DNA of 64,000 nucleotides, from contig NZ_JALPRP010000002.1 of assembly GCF_023195915.1 (NCBI RefSeq), positions 124,001-188,000 of the forward strand, given 5' to 3'. The DNA is from Methanoculleus sp. 7T. GTDB taxonomy: Archaea; Halobacteriota; Methanomicrobia; Methanomicrobiales; Methanoculleaceae. The notes below the pieces were generated by a model. It made no database searches, had not been told where the DNA came from, and saw nothing but the letters and a program-made list of their open reading frames with translations. Below are positions 42,403-50,999 of the stretch, one piece after another. Both the position numbers and the translations under genes were made by a program. Numbering within the stretch: the first letter of the stretch is position 1; each line of letters opens with the position of its first letter.

Positions 42403-43440
42403 ATGGTAAGAGAGTTACTCAGGAAGTTATCGGACGCTCACGGCGTCACGAGCAATGAAGGGAGCATCAGGGATATCATCAGAGCGGAACTTGCAGGGTC
42501 GGTCGACGAGATCCGCGAGGACGCGATGGGCAACCTGATCGTCACGAAGCGCGGCGACGACTTCTCCATCATGCTCGCCGCCCATATGGACGAGATCGGC
42601 CTGATGGTCCAGTACATCGACGAGAAGGGGTTCATCAGGGTCGTCCCCCTCGGCGGCTGGTTCGGGCCGGTGCTCTACTGCCAGCGGGTGGTCCTGCATG
42701 GTAAGAAGGGGCCGGTTATGGGAGTCATCGGTGCAAAGCCCCCGCACGTGATGAAGGAAGAGGAGCGCAAGAAGGAGATCAAGATCGAGGATATGTTCAT
42801 CGACGTGGGTGCAACGAGCGAAGCAGAGGTGAAGAGCCTCGGCATCGAGATCGGCACCCCGATCACCATCGACCGCGAGTACACGGAACTTGCCGGGAAG
42901 CGCGTCACCGGGAAGGCGCTCGATAACCGTGTCGGCGTCGCGATGCTCATTCGGGCCCTGCAGCAGGCGAAGTCGCCCCACACGATCTACGGCGTCTTTA
43001 CGGTCCAAGAGGAACTGGGGCTGAAGGGGGCGAAGGTCAGCGCCTACTCCTTGAACCCCGACTGCGCGATCGCAACCGACGTCACCATCCCCGGCGATCA
43101 CCCCGGGATCGAGAAGAAGGACGCAAGCGTCGAGATGGGCAAGGGTCCGGTCCTCGTCCTCGTCAGCGCGAGCGGGCGCGGGCTCATGGCCGACCCGAGG
43201 ATGACCGCATGGCTCAGGGAGGCCGCGGAGAAGAACGGCATCCCCTACCAGCTCGAGGTCGGGACCGGCGGCAACACCGACGCGACCATCATCCACCTCG
43301 AGCGGGGCGGTATCCCGAGCATTCCGTTCTCGATCGCCGCCCGCTACATCCACTCCCCGGTCGAGGTCGTCGATACCGGCGACCTTGAGGCAGGGGTCAA
43401 GCTCCTCGTCGAGGCGCTCAAGAGCAAGCCCGCACTCTGA
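42403..43440 (+). CDS. M42-family tetrahedral aminopeptidase
   Basis: 345 residues. The di-metal ligands are all there: His in 'LAAHMDEIGLMV', bridging Asp in 'GKALDNRVGVAML', catalytic and metal Glu in 'FTVQEELGLKGA', Asp in 'IATDVTIPGDHPG', and His in 'RYIHSPVEVVD'. These enzymes form 12-subunit tetrahedral shells that trim peptides released by the proteasome in the cytoplasm. It is third in a row with the hexuloisomerase and aminotransferase genes. Confidence 0.94.
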   Translation: MVRELLRKLSDAHGVTSNEGSIRDIIRAELAGSVDEIREDAMGNLIVTKRGDDFSIMLAAHMDEIGLMVQYIDEKGFIRVVPLGGWFGPVLYCQRVVLHGKKGPVMGVIGAKPPHVMKEEERKKEIKIEDMFIDVGATSEAEVKSLGIEIGTPITIDREYTELAGKRVTGKALDNRVGVAMLIRALQQAKSPHTIYGVFTVQEELGLKGAKVSAYSLNPDCAIATDVTIPGDHPGIEKKDASVEMGKGPVLVLVSASGRGLMADPRMTAWLREAAEKNGIPYQLEVGTGGNTDATIIHLERGGIPSIPFSIAARYIHSPVEVVDTGDLEAGVKLLVEALKSKPAL

Positions 43441-44369
43441 TGCGGCTGATAATACTCTTTTTTTAGCTCTGTTGAAACCCTGCCTGTTGGCTCTCGATAG
43501 TCGCACTCATGGGACACGGCTTTCCCCGGGCTGCGCACCTGACGGTGCTCGAGCTCTGTTCCTAGGGGAACAGCGCATATCGCAACGCACTGCCCCGCCC
43601 CGGGTGCGGGGAATCGACTGCCGGAACGTGCGATGGTTCGTAAGAACCGGAGCTTGAGCACCGAAGGTGCGAGTCGTCGAGCGTAGTGAGCGTGAGAAAC
43701 CCGAAGGGTTTCGAGTGGGGGTTACAAGTGTTGCTACCTGGTGAGACAGGGGAGGGGGCTGGCCCCCTCCCCGTCAGCCCCTCCCCCAATTGCGATAAAC
43801 GCCGGGTGGCACAGCGGGCGTTCGAGCACCGTCAGGTGCGCTGGCCACCACGGTCCACTGCTGGGAGACATGCCGAGGGAAAAGGCCGATCCCAGGGACA
43901 AGCCGGGTCCGGCACCACCCCCACCCGGGCAGGGATAGAGCGCAACAGGGCTTCAACAAAGCCTTTTTTCTTCAGGGGAACCGCCCGGGCGGCGAGGCGG
44001 CAGTGAAAGGCTCAGGTTGCCCTGCGCCGATGCGAAGGCAGATCCCTGCCGGCGATGGTCAAAGAGGGCCGGTGCTTTCCAAAACGGCGTGCACTCCCCG
44101 GGAAGACTGCTGAAAACAGGAATGCCCGAGAGACAGGTTCCGATCCCGGGCGCATTCCGGCCCATGGTGCAGTGTCTTTTTTGTTCACAGGCCTTCATCG
44201 CCTTGGTCTGTGAACCCGCTGCATCATGTGGATACACCCCTTGGGTGATCCCACTCTCAGGCAAGATCCTCCATAGCTTCAATGGTATAAAGTTTTTATT
44301 TTGCCATAAGAATAACCATTATTCTTGGCCTGTATATTTAATCGGAACCCCCAGATCCTCCGAATCAGA
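43441..44369. other. Long repeat-bearing intergenic region
   Basis: About 930 bases without a supported gene. It contains a cluster of short perfect hairpins (43530-43720), repeat copy A (43743-43918), and a GC-rich stretch to ~44280 that then turns AT-rich (44280-44345). The open frames through it are low-complexity shadows. Confidence 0.6.
43743..43918 (+). repeat. Dispersed hairpin repeat, copy A
   Basis: Order: 'gagaca', a 10-bp hairpin (ggggaggggg/ccccctcccc, loop ctgg, 43749-43772), 'gtcagcccc', 'gcgata', a 45-base insert absent from copy B, 'ccaccacggtccac', a variable spacer, then 'cagggacaagccgggtccgg' (from 43893). Copy B near 61.6 kb matches in the same order. Confidence 0.75.
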
Positions 44370-44597
44370 TCACTCTTCCACAAAGATGACCGTCACCGGG
44401 CATGAGTCGGCAGCTTCCACGGTGCAGTCGGCGAGGTCTTCCGGCACCTCGCCCTCAGCAAGGTTTTTGTTGACCCGATACTGCTCCGTGATCTCGCTGA
44501 ACGCATCTTCAGGGTTCTGCTCAAAGACATCCGGGCAGAGCGTCCAACAGGACTCGCAGCTGATGCACCCCGGCCTATCGATGGTAACCTTCACCAC
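44370..44597 (-). CDS. Single-cluster [4Fe-4S] ferredoxin
   Basis: 75 residues with one cluster motif 'CISCESCWTLCPDVF' (C-x2-C-x2-C is altered to C-x2-C-x3-C by the count C-ISC-ES-C-WTL-C) and a distant fourth ligand in 'DSCPVTVIFVEE'. The acidic composition and length match D. gigas/Pyrococcus-type monocluster ferredoxins, cytosolic low-potential electron carriers. It stands alone, with ~480 bases of intergenic DNA upstream. Confidence 0.88.
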   Translation of the reverse strand: MVKVTIDRPGCISCESCWTLCPDVFEQNPEDAFSEITEQYRVNKNLAEGEVPEDLADCTVEAADSCPVTVIFVEE

Positions 44598-45080
44598 TGA
44601 TCTACCTCCGTTTCAGTCCCGGAGAGGGCACTCTTCCATGTTAAAGGTGACGGGTAACTCAAAGGCCGCGGAACAGGCGTCGAGAGGAACGCAAGAATGC
44701 CCTGGCCGGGGAGGCGGCCTGTCAACGGAGCGAGAACGGCAAGGAAGCAGATCGAAACAAGATTTCCATGGCAACGATGCCGGCGACGGTGCTGATCGGG
44801 AGAGGCCGCGGGGGATGGACAGTTTTGCTCAGATCTTCCCCGAGCATGAGTATCGGAGCGTCTCGCTTCACCAACCCGGGAAACCCATCGTCGACACGAC
44901 CTGCCGGGCGTGGTTTTACCATCATATTTATGTGGGCACAGATGAAGCAACCCGCCGAGCGCATGATTCATATCCCGATAGCATGGAACGGAGATGACAT
45001 GCTCCGCACCTCATCTTGGGCTGATTGTCTCTTCCGGACCCATTAGCCCCAAATGGATGCAATCAAACAGGGGATGGAAG
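44598..45080. other. Intergenic region, no supported gene
   Basis: About 480 bases between the divergent ferredoxin and MFS genes. Overlapping frames lack ribosome sites. A/T-richer DNA near 44920-44990 may include the promoter of the transporter. Confidence 0.4.
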
Positions 45081-46493
45081 ATGAAAGCACGGGGTGGAGA
45101 GCCGAAAAGCTCCGGTATCACGCGATTAGTCTATATTGCTGTAGCAGTGGCAGCCATCGGAGGGATCCTCTTCGGGTACGACACCGGGGTCATCTCCGGG
45201 GCGATCCTCTTCATCACAGGGGAATTTAGTCTCTCGCCGACCCTTGAAGAGGTCGCGACCAGCTCGGTGCTCGTCGGCGCGATTCTGGGGGCGATTTCCG
45301 GTGGTCTCCTTGCCGACAGGATTGGACGGCGCCCCTCGATCATCGCCGCATCGGTTGTGTTCCTGGCAGGCACCGGGACCGTCGTCGTTGCAACAGGCCT
45401 GTCTGTCTTCCTCATCGGCCGCGTGCTGATAGGTGTTGCCATCGGTGTCGCATCATTCGTTGTTCCCCTTTATATCTCGGAAATTGCACCTTCAGCGCTC
45501 CGTGGCGGCATGGTCTCGCTCAACCAGCTCTTTATCACCCTTGGGATTCTCGTATCCTACGGGGCGGATTACCTCTTCTCTGCAAGCGGCAACTGGCGCG
45601 CCATGTTCGCATTCGGTGCAGTGCCGGCCACCATCCTCCTCATCGGCATGTTCCTGCTTCCGGGCAGTCCCCGGTGGCTTGTGGCCCATCATCAGCAAGA
45701 CAGGGCAACCAGCGTTCTCCGGAAGATCCGCGGAACCTCGGATGTATCGGGCGAACTAGACGATATCAGGCGGTCGGTTCGGATGCAGGAAACCGGTAAC
45801 TGGTCCAACCTTCTGGCACCGTCGATCAGAATGCCTCTGATCGTCGGTATTGGCCTGGCCGTCCTGCAGCAGTTGACCGGCATCAATACCGTCATCTATT
45901 ACGCCCCGACAATCTTCCAGTTTGCCGGACTACATTCTGCCACGGCCTCGATCGCAGCGACTGCGGGCGTCGGCGTCGTGAACGTCCTCGCCACCGTCGT
46001 TGCCGTCATCCTCGTGGACCGGGCAGGACGCCGCCCCCTCCTTCTCGCGGGGATCGCCGGCATGGTCGTGAGTCTTGCCGTGCTCGGGGCCGGGTTTGCG
46101 TTTGGTGGAGCGGGCTCGGGAGGGAGTCTCCTCGGGCTGATCACCGCGGTCAGCCTGACGGCATACGTTGCATCATTTGCTATCGGCCTCGGGCCGGTGT
46201 TCTGGCTGCTGATCGCTGAGATTTACCCGCTCAACGTGCGGGGGCGTGCCATGAGCGTCGCAACCATCACCAACTGGGCTGCGAACTTTCTCATCACCCT
46301 GACATTCCTGACGCTGGCCGGGGTAATGGGGCGGGCGGGTGTCTTCTGGCTCTATGCACTCGTGGGCATCGTCGCATGGCTCTTCGTCCTCAGGCTGGTG
46401 CCGGAGACGAAAGGGCTCACACTCGAAGAGATCGAAGAACATTTTAGAGCCGGTCGACACCCTCGCGAACTGAAGGGTGCGCCAAAACCATAA
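45081..46493 (+). CDS. Sugar-porter family MFS transporter
   Basis: 470 residues from ATG 45081 (GGGGATGG upstream); the frame to 44994 is unsupported. It has twelve membrane segments and all sugar-porter signatures: 'LFGYDTGVISGA', 'ADRIGRRPS', 'LPGSPRWL', 'QQLTGINTVIYYAPTIFQ', 'VDRAGRRPLLL', 'GLGPVFWLLIAEIYPLNVRG' and 'PETKGLTLEEIE'. The family includes XylE and GalP (sugar:H+ symport). A sugar importer is unexpected in a CO2-reducing methanogen. The GH15 gene begins within or just after its stop, so both likely serve one saccharide. Confidence 0.92.
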   Translation: MKARGGEPKSSGITRLVYIAVAVAAIGGILFGYDTGVISGAILFITGEFSLSPTLEEVATSSVLVGAILGAISGGLLADRIGRRPSIIAASVVFLAGTGTVVVATGLSVFLIGRVLIGVAIGVASFVVPLYISEIAPSALRGGMVSLNQLFITLGILVSYGADYLFSASGNWRAMFAFGAVPATILLIGMFLLPGSPRWLVAHHQQDRATSVLRKIRGTSDVSGELDDIRRSVRMQETGNWSNLLAPSIRMPLIVGIGLAVLQQLTGINTVIYYAPTIFQFAGLHSATASIAATAGVGVVNVLATVVAVILVDRAGRRPLLLAGIAGMVVSLAVLGAGFAFGGAGSGGSLLGLITAVSLTAYVASFAIGLGPVFWLLIAEIYPLNVRGRAMSVATITNWAANFLITLTFLTLAGVMGRAGVFWLYALVGIVAWLFVLRLVPETKGLTLEEIEEHFRAGRHPRELKGAPKP

Positions 46494-46503
46494 TCAGATT
46501 CCT

Positions 46504-48420
46504 ATGCCTGATGCTATCCCGGAAAACCGGCCACAGGTTCCCATACGGCCCCGTCGCCGTGAGGGTGCACCCCAGGACGAATACCAGCCGATCGAAGCCT
46601 ATGGAGTGATCGGAAACGGGCATACCGTGGCGCTCGTCAGCAGCAGAGGCTCCATCGACTGGCTCTGCTTCCACCGGTTCGATTCACCATCGCTCTTTGC
46701 CCGTATCCTCGATCCTGACCGGGGCGGCTACTGGAGCATACAGCCGGAAGAACCGTTCGGGAGTTCGCACCGGTATCGGGAGGCGACGAACATCCTTGAA
46801 ACGACTTTTCAGCGTACCGATGGAACCGTAATCCTTCAGGATTTCATGGATATTGCAAGTGTTGCCCGGCTCCGCCGGCTTCCGGCTCCCGGCAGGCTCA
46901 TACGCATCGCGGAATGCACTGAGGGGAAGGTCGGGATTGTCTGCAACTGTCTGCCCCGGCCGAACTATGCCCGAACGCGCCCGGAGTTCGCCCTTCACGG
47001 AAACCAAGCGACATTCGGGACATATACGCTCACCGGACCGGCGACATGGCAGGTAGACGATGCGAGCGAAGCATTGACCTGTCGGGTCGCGCTTCACGCA
47101 GGCGAGATGGCAGCGTTCACCCTCGCAACAGAGGACGATGCCGCCTTGCCGCAGCTCACCCCGGAAGATTCCCTCACGGTGACGAGCGATTACTGGCGGC
47201 AGTGGAGCGGCAACTGCACGTACGACGGGCCGTATCGCGATATCGTGATCCGTAGCGCACTCACCCTTAAGTTGATGACCTACACACCATCCGGCGCTAT
47301 CGTTGCGGCACCGACGACATCGCTTCCCGAAACCTTCGGCGGCGAGCGAAACTGGGATTATCGCTTCACATGGATCCGTGATGCATCGTTCACGCTGTAC
47401 GCACTCCTCCTTGCCGGATACCTCGACGACGAACAACCGTTCTTTGACTGGGTTGTGCGTACGGTCAGGTTGAAAGGAACAGGTATTTCGATCCTGTATC
47501 CCGTCGTCCCAGAGAGCAGAACTACCGAAGAGGTGCTCAGCCATTTTAGAGGGTATCGGGACTCCCGACCGGTGAGGATCGGGAACCAGGCGGCGGTTCA
47601 GGAACAACTCGATGTCTACGGGGAAGTCATGGGTGCCATCCAGTTTGCCTGGCGGATCGGGAAGTATGACCCGACACCACTCTGGGGGACAATGCGGGAG
47701 ATGCTCGACTGGGTGACCCGTCACTGGCACGACCGCGATAGCGGACTCTGGGAGGTCAGGGGCGGCGTACGGCATTTCGTCTACAGTAAAGCTATGATGT
47801 GGTTCGCCCTCAACTGCGGGATCGAGATTGCGGAAGGGATGCGCCTCCCGGGAGATGTTGAAGGTTGGCGCCGCGAGCGTGATATGATCCACGAGGAAGT
47901 GCTCGATAAGGGATGGAGCGACGCGCTAGGCGCATTCAAACAGTCATATGAAGATGAACAGCTTGATGCCGCGAACCTGCGTCTCTCTACCATCAACTTC
48001 ATCAAGGGGGACGACCCGCGGATGATCTCGACGATAGATGCCACGCTGGAACACCTCGTCGTCGACGATCTCTGCTATCGCTACATCGACGCTCCGGAAG
48101 GCGTGACCGGGGAGGAGGGGTCTTTTGTTGTCTGCACGACCTGGCTTATCAACGCGCTGATACGTGCCGGGCGCGCGAAAGAGGCGCACCGGATTTTTCA
48201 GAACCTTCTCGCACGTGCCAGTTCGCTCGGCCTCTACGCCGAAGAACTCCAGCCGGCGACCGGGACCCACCTGGGTAACTTCCCGCAGTCGTTCTCACAC
48301 ATCGGGATAATAAACGCCGCTGTTTCACTCGCTCATGCAGGATACGTCGGCACGGTCAGTCCATACCACGCCGCCGCAGCAGATGCGGCAGGACATGGCG
48401 GCGGCAAACCCAGTCGCTGA
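46504..48420 (+). CDS. Glycoside hydrolase family 15 (glucoamylase/trehalase-like)
   Basis: 638 residues from ATG 46504 (an upstream start at 46477 would overlap the transporter stop). It has an N-terminal beta-sandwich ('YGVIGNGHTVALVSSRGSID', 'WLCFHRFDSPSLFARILD'), then an (alpha/alpha)6 barrel with the family signatures 'GGERNWDYRFTWIRDASFT', 'WEVRGGVRHFVYSKAMMW' and 'LYAEELQPATGTHLGNFPQS', whose Glu is the catalytic base. No signal peptide, so it acts in the cytoplasm on alpha-glucosides such as trehalose, maltose or glycogen ends. It is paired with the sugar porter. Confidence 0.92.
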   Translation: MPDAIPENRPQVPIRPRRREGAPQDEYQPIEAYGVIGNGHTVALVSSRGSIDWLCFHRFDSPSLFARILDPDRGGYWSIQPEEPFGSSHRYREATNILETTFQRTDGTVILQDFMDIASVARLRRLPAPGRLIRIAECTEGKVGIVCNCLPRPNYARTRPEFALHGNQATFGTYTLTGPATWQVDDASEALTCRVALHAGEMAAFTLATEDDAALPQLTPEDSLTVTSDYWRQWSGNCTYDGPYRDIVIRSALTLKLMTYTPSGAIVAAPTTSLPETFGGERNWDYRFTWIRDASFTLYALLLAGYLDDEQPFFDWVVRTVRLKGTGISILYPVVPESRTTEEVLSHFRGYRDSRPVRIGNQAAVQEQLDVYGEVMGAIQFAWRIGKYDPTPLWGTMREMLDWVTRHWHDRDSGLWEVRGGVRHFVYSKAMMWFALNCGIEIAEGMRLPGDVEGWRRERDMIHEEVLDKGWSDALGAFKQSYEDEQLDAANLRLSTINFIKGDDPRMISTIDATLEHLVVDDLCYRYIDAPEGVTGEEGSFVVCTTWLINALIRAGRAKEAHRIFQNLLARASSLGLYAEELQPATGTHLGNFPQSFSHIGIINAAVSLAHAGYVGTVSPYHAAAADAAGHGGGKPSR

Positions 48421-48697
48421 ACCGGATCTTGAAGCATGCAGCGTTTCCGGCAACATTCCGATCGCATTTCTGATCCATCACTCTCAGACGTCGTCCCGAA
48501 AGCGTCCGGTGATCGAAGGTACACATGATCCAGAGCACTCTTACGCACGTTGGCAAGAGAGTTGAGCCGTACCTGGCGTCGAGAACGGGCGGGGGACAAA
48601 TGGCTTCCCTCCAGGTATCGCGCCTCGAGGGAGGGAGAGATAGCCCACATCCGGCAAGGTATATCGCTCGCCCTGCCAAATAAAAGAGGATCTGTCT

Positions 48698-49027
48698 ATG
48701 CGGGAGATTGCCTGGATAACTCTGTTCTTCGCCGGGCTCCTGGAGACCGGCTGGGCGCTCGGGTTGAAGTATACCGACGGGTTCACGAAGGTGGGGCCGT
48801 CGGTGGCGACCCTCGCCGTGATGGCCGGAAGCATCTACCTCCTCTCGCGGTCGCTCTCCGGCCTTCCGCTCGGGACCGCGTATGCCGTCTGGACGGGTAT
48901 CGGGGCGGTCGGAACGGTCATCGCCGGGATCGTGCTCTTCGGCGAGTCACGGAGCGTCGCCCGCCTCCTCTGCATCCTCCTGATCGTATCGGGGATCATA
49001 GGACTGAAACTCTGCTCGGATGCATGA
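48698..49027 (+). CDS. SMR-family exporter, Gdx/SugE-like
   Basis: 109 residues, four membrane segments, with AGAGGATC before the ATG. The essential Glu lies in '[20 protein letters not shown]', the signature that separates SugE/Gdx (guanidinium exporters) from EmrE-type drug pumps. '[17 protein letters not shown]' is the conserved loop-TM3 region. SMR pumps work as homo- or heterodimers; no second SMR gene adjoins. Guanidinium export is the best guess from the signature. Confidence 0.9.
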   Translation: MREIAWITLFFAGLLETGWALGLKYTDGFTKVGPSVATLAVMAGSIYLLSRSLSGLPLGTAYAVWTGIGAVGTVIAGIVLFGESRSVARLLCILLIVSGIIGLKLCSDA

Positions 49028-49070
49028 GCGATATCGTCATGATACCCTTGGTCCGGCGGCCCGCTTGCCG

Positions 49071-49793
49071 TCATGGGGCGCTTTCAGCCGCCGGCACGGA
49101 GATCGGGAACGCGTCCCAAGTGGAGAACGCAGGGTGTTCGGCGGGAGACGTGCCCCTGATGAAGACCCCAAGGCCGTAGTACTTCGGCGTCTCCGGCCCG
49201 AAGGGGAGTTCGCCTTCGTAGTCGTGCCATGCCTGCACGAACTCGTCGCGGTCCATGACAAGCCTCGTCCCGAGCAGGTAGGGGTCTTCGAGATAAATCG
49301 ACCGGTCGTCCACCCCGATCACGACCATATAATGCCCCGTTGCCCAAGACTCTTCCCAGGTCTTGTTGGGCTCCCTCATCCGCTGCGCGTCGATGATGAC
49401 CGGGACGCCGTCTCGGAGCGAGGCTTCGAGGTCCGCGATGGTGAGGTTATCCCTCCACTCCGTCTCAAGCCCGAGCGATTCTGCGACACGGACCATATCC
49501 CAAGGGTAGGTTCCGTGCACGGGAGTCGTATTGAGGTGGGTGCGGAGATCAGTCTCGAAGGAGTCAAAACCCCAGTAGTTGAGCACCGCCTGTAACGACG
49601 ACGCCCCGCATGAGTAATACTCCGCCTGCCGGACGTCGGGGACGCCGGCGAGGATGAGCGGACTGTCCGGCCCCTCAGTTCCGGCCCGGTCAGGGGTGCC
49701 GATGGCGCTTACGAGGAAGACGATACAAGCGGAGAGTATGGCTCCGATGAGGAATGTCCATCTGCGGCGCGGTACCGCTGGCGAGAGACGGAC
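49071..49793 (-). CDS. C39-like papain-fold peptidase with N-terminal membrane anchor, start codon unclear
   Basis: The frame is open from 49793 (just after an in-frame TAG) to 49071. It encodes a basic-hydrophobic anchor ('RRRWTFLIGAILSACIVFLV'), a linker, the catalytic Cys in 'QAEYYSCGASSLQAVLNYWG', and later 'GHYMVVIGVDDRSIYLEDP' with the catalytic His and an Asp. The C39/BtrH-like fold is clear. No ATG, GTG or TTG occurs upstream of the anchor; the first GTG (49586) would remove the active-site Cys. A non-standard start or a lesion is possible. It is likely cell-surface anchored. Confidence 0.65.
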   Translation of the reverse strand, partial: VRLSPAVPRRRWTFLIGAILSACIVFLVSAIGTPDRAGTEGPDSPLILAGVPDVRQAEYYSCGASSLQAVLNYWGFDSFETDLRTHLNTTPVHGTYPWDMVRVAESLGLETEWRDNLTIADLEASLRDGVPVIIDAQRMREPNKTWEESWATGHYMVVIGVDDRSIYLEDPYLLGTRLVMDRDEFVQAWHDYEGELPFGPETPKYYGLGVFIRGTSPAEHPAFSTWDAFPISVPAAESAP

Positions 49794-49840
49794 CTAAAGG
49801 TGAATGAATATAAGCAATATGTTGGGATCAAAAATCAGAG

Positions 49841-49912
49841 CGCCCCGGCCGGGATTTGAACCCGGGTCAAAAGCTCCGCAGGCTTCTAGGATATCCACTA
49901 CCCTACCGGGAC
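49841..49912 (-). tRNA. tRNA-Arg (anticodon GCG)
   Basis: 72 bases. Acceptor GTCCCGG/CCGGGGC, discriminator G. The anticodon arm has loop CTGCGGA, giving GCG. The T arm 'gacccgggttcaaatcccgg' is identical to the tRNA-Arg(CCG) at 16828; the two differ only around the anticodon arm. CCA is not encoded. Confidence 0.93.
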
Positions 49913-50097
49913 ACGAGAATAAGTGTCTTTCCCCTAATTACTAGGCTGTCCTGGTTAAAAAAGGATTGCTTGCCGGAAGGCTGGAGCCCTCGGCAGGGGC
50001 TTGCAGGATCCGGCAGATCCCGGGTTGTACCCGAAGTTGAGGGTAGGCCGCCCGGGTATTCCGAAAGAGAGGCGGCGTCGGGCGGCAGCGGAAGGGT

Positions 50098-50736
50098 CTA
50101 CACGCCTCCTGCGCGCATCAGTATCTGCACCTTCACGTCGTTGCCTGCGAGTTCTATCAGGTAGTCCCCGGCCCGGCCCACGAAGACCTCCTTATGGGTG
50201 TCTGCACTGTAGAGTTTTCCGAAACCTTCCTCCGCCACAATCTTCCCCGACTCCCGGTCTCTGACCGTCACCTTAAACCACGCATCCTCGCTCGGGTAGG
50301 TCTGTCTGAAGACTCCGTCAGCCTTGCTCCCGTAGTCGCTCTTAGCGTACTTATCCCGCGTGATCATCTTCGGCTCCACCTTGAAGTCGATGATAAGGGG
50401 AGGCGCCGTCAAGTCGAAGGAGAAGGCTTCCGTCGTCTGCACGAACTGTGTTGTTCGGTTGTAGATGGTCACATAGGTATCGAGCGCCGGGGCGGTTTCC
50501 GGCGGCTTGCTGAGCGTGGGTTTGGCCATATCGCTTGTCGCAGTGGGGTACGGGGTCGCCGGCGTCAGATACCCCGGGTCGTGATCCCCACCCGCCGGCG
50601 TCGGCTGCGGATCGGACGGTGAGAGGACACCCGACCAACCAGATTCGCCCCCGGGCGGCAGCTCTGCACATCCGGCGGACGCGAGGATCAAGACCATCAC
50701 CCCGACTACAGAGATCGATTTATACACCCTGATCAC
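50098..50736 (-). CDS. Lipoprotein, function unknown
   Basis: 212 residues. The signal peptide ends in a lipobox 'LILASAGC' (Cys at ~23), followed by a Pro/Ser/Thr-rich tether and a beta-rich domain from ~85 ('LDTYVTIYNRTTQFVQTTEA', 'PPLIIDFKVEPKMITRDKYA'), with 'AWFKVTVRDRESGKIV' and 'GDYLIELAGNDVKVQILM' as late strands. It is probably anchored on the outer face of the membrane. Archaeal lipoproteins of this form often bind ligands or stabilise the S-layer, but this one has no named family. Confidence 0.75.
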   Translation of the reverse strand: MIRVYKSISVVGVMVLILASAGCAELPPGGESGWSGVLSPSDPQPTPAGGDHDPGYLTPATPYPTATSDMAKPTLSKPPETAPALDTYVTIYNRTTQFVQTTEAFSFDLTAPPLIIDFKVEPKMITRDKYAKSDYGSKADGVFRQTYPSEDAWFKVTVRDRESGKIVAEEGFGKLYSADTHKEVFVGRAGDYLIELAGNDVKVQILMRAGGV

Positions 50737-50999
50737 CGTAGAGGGATTATGTAAATGGGTATTTATGCTTTTATTCTTGAATACTCGGATAAATATTATA
50801 CACCAAACATATATTCGACCCGGGAAAATTGCAAGGAATCCTCCGTGATTTCATCGAATGTTGACCGAACCTGGTTGAGCGGCAAAACCCGGCATTCGGA
50901 GGGCGCGGAGCCCCCAGAACACAAAACTCGCCTGCCGTCACCGCCTAGGTCATCCAGTAACGTATATCTGCGTTTGCAGTCAATGACTGATGATTAAGC

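Noticed and set aside
43441-44369. Possible CRISPR array, because of the many short repeats and hairpins
   Set aside because: The hairpins have different sequences and irregular spacing; there is no constant repeat-spacer unit and no cas gene in the window.
48335-48565. Short frame between the GH15 and SMR genes
   Set aside because: No ribosome site and overlaps the GH15 end; composition not protein-like.
48660-48700. Guanidine riboswitch before the Gdx-like exporter
   Set aside because: The ~40 bases before the ATG show only a ribosome site; no stem-loop pair matching known guanidine riboswitches was visible.
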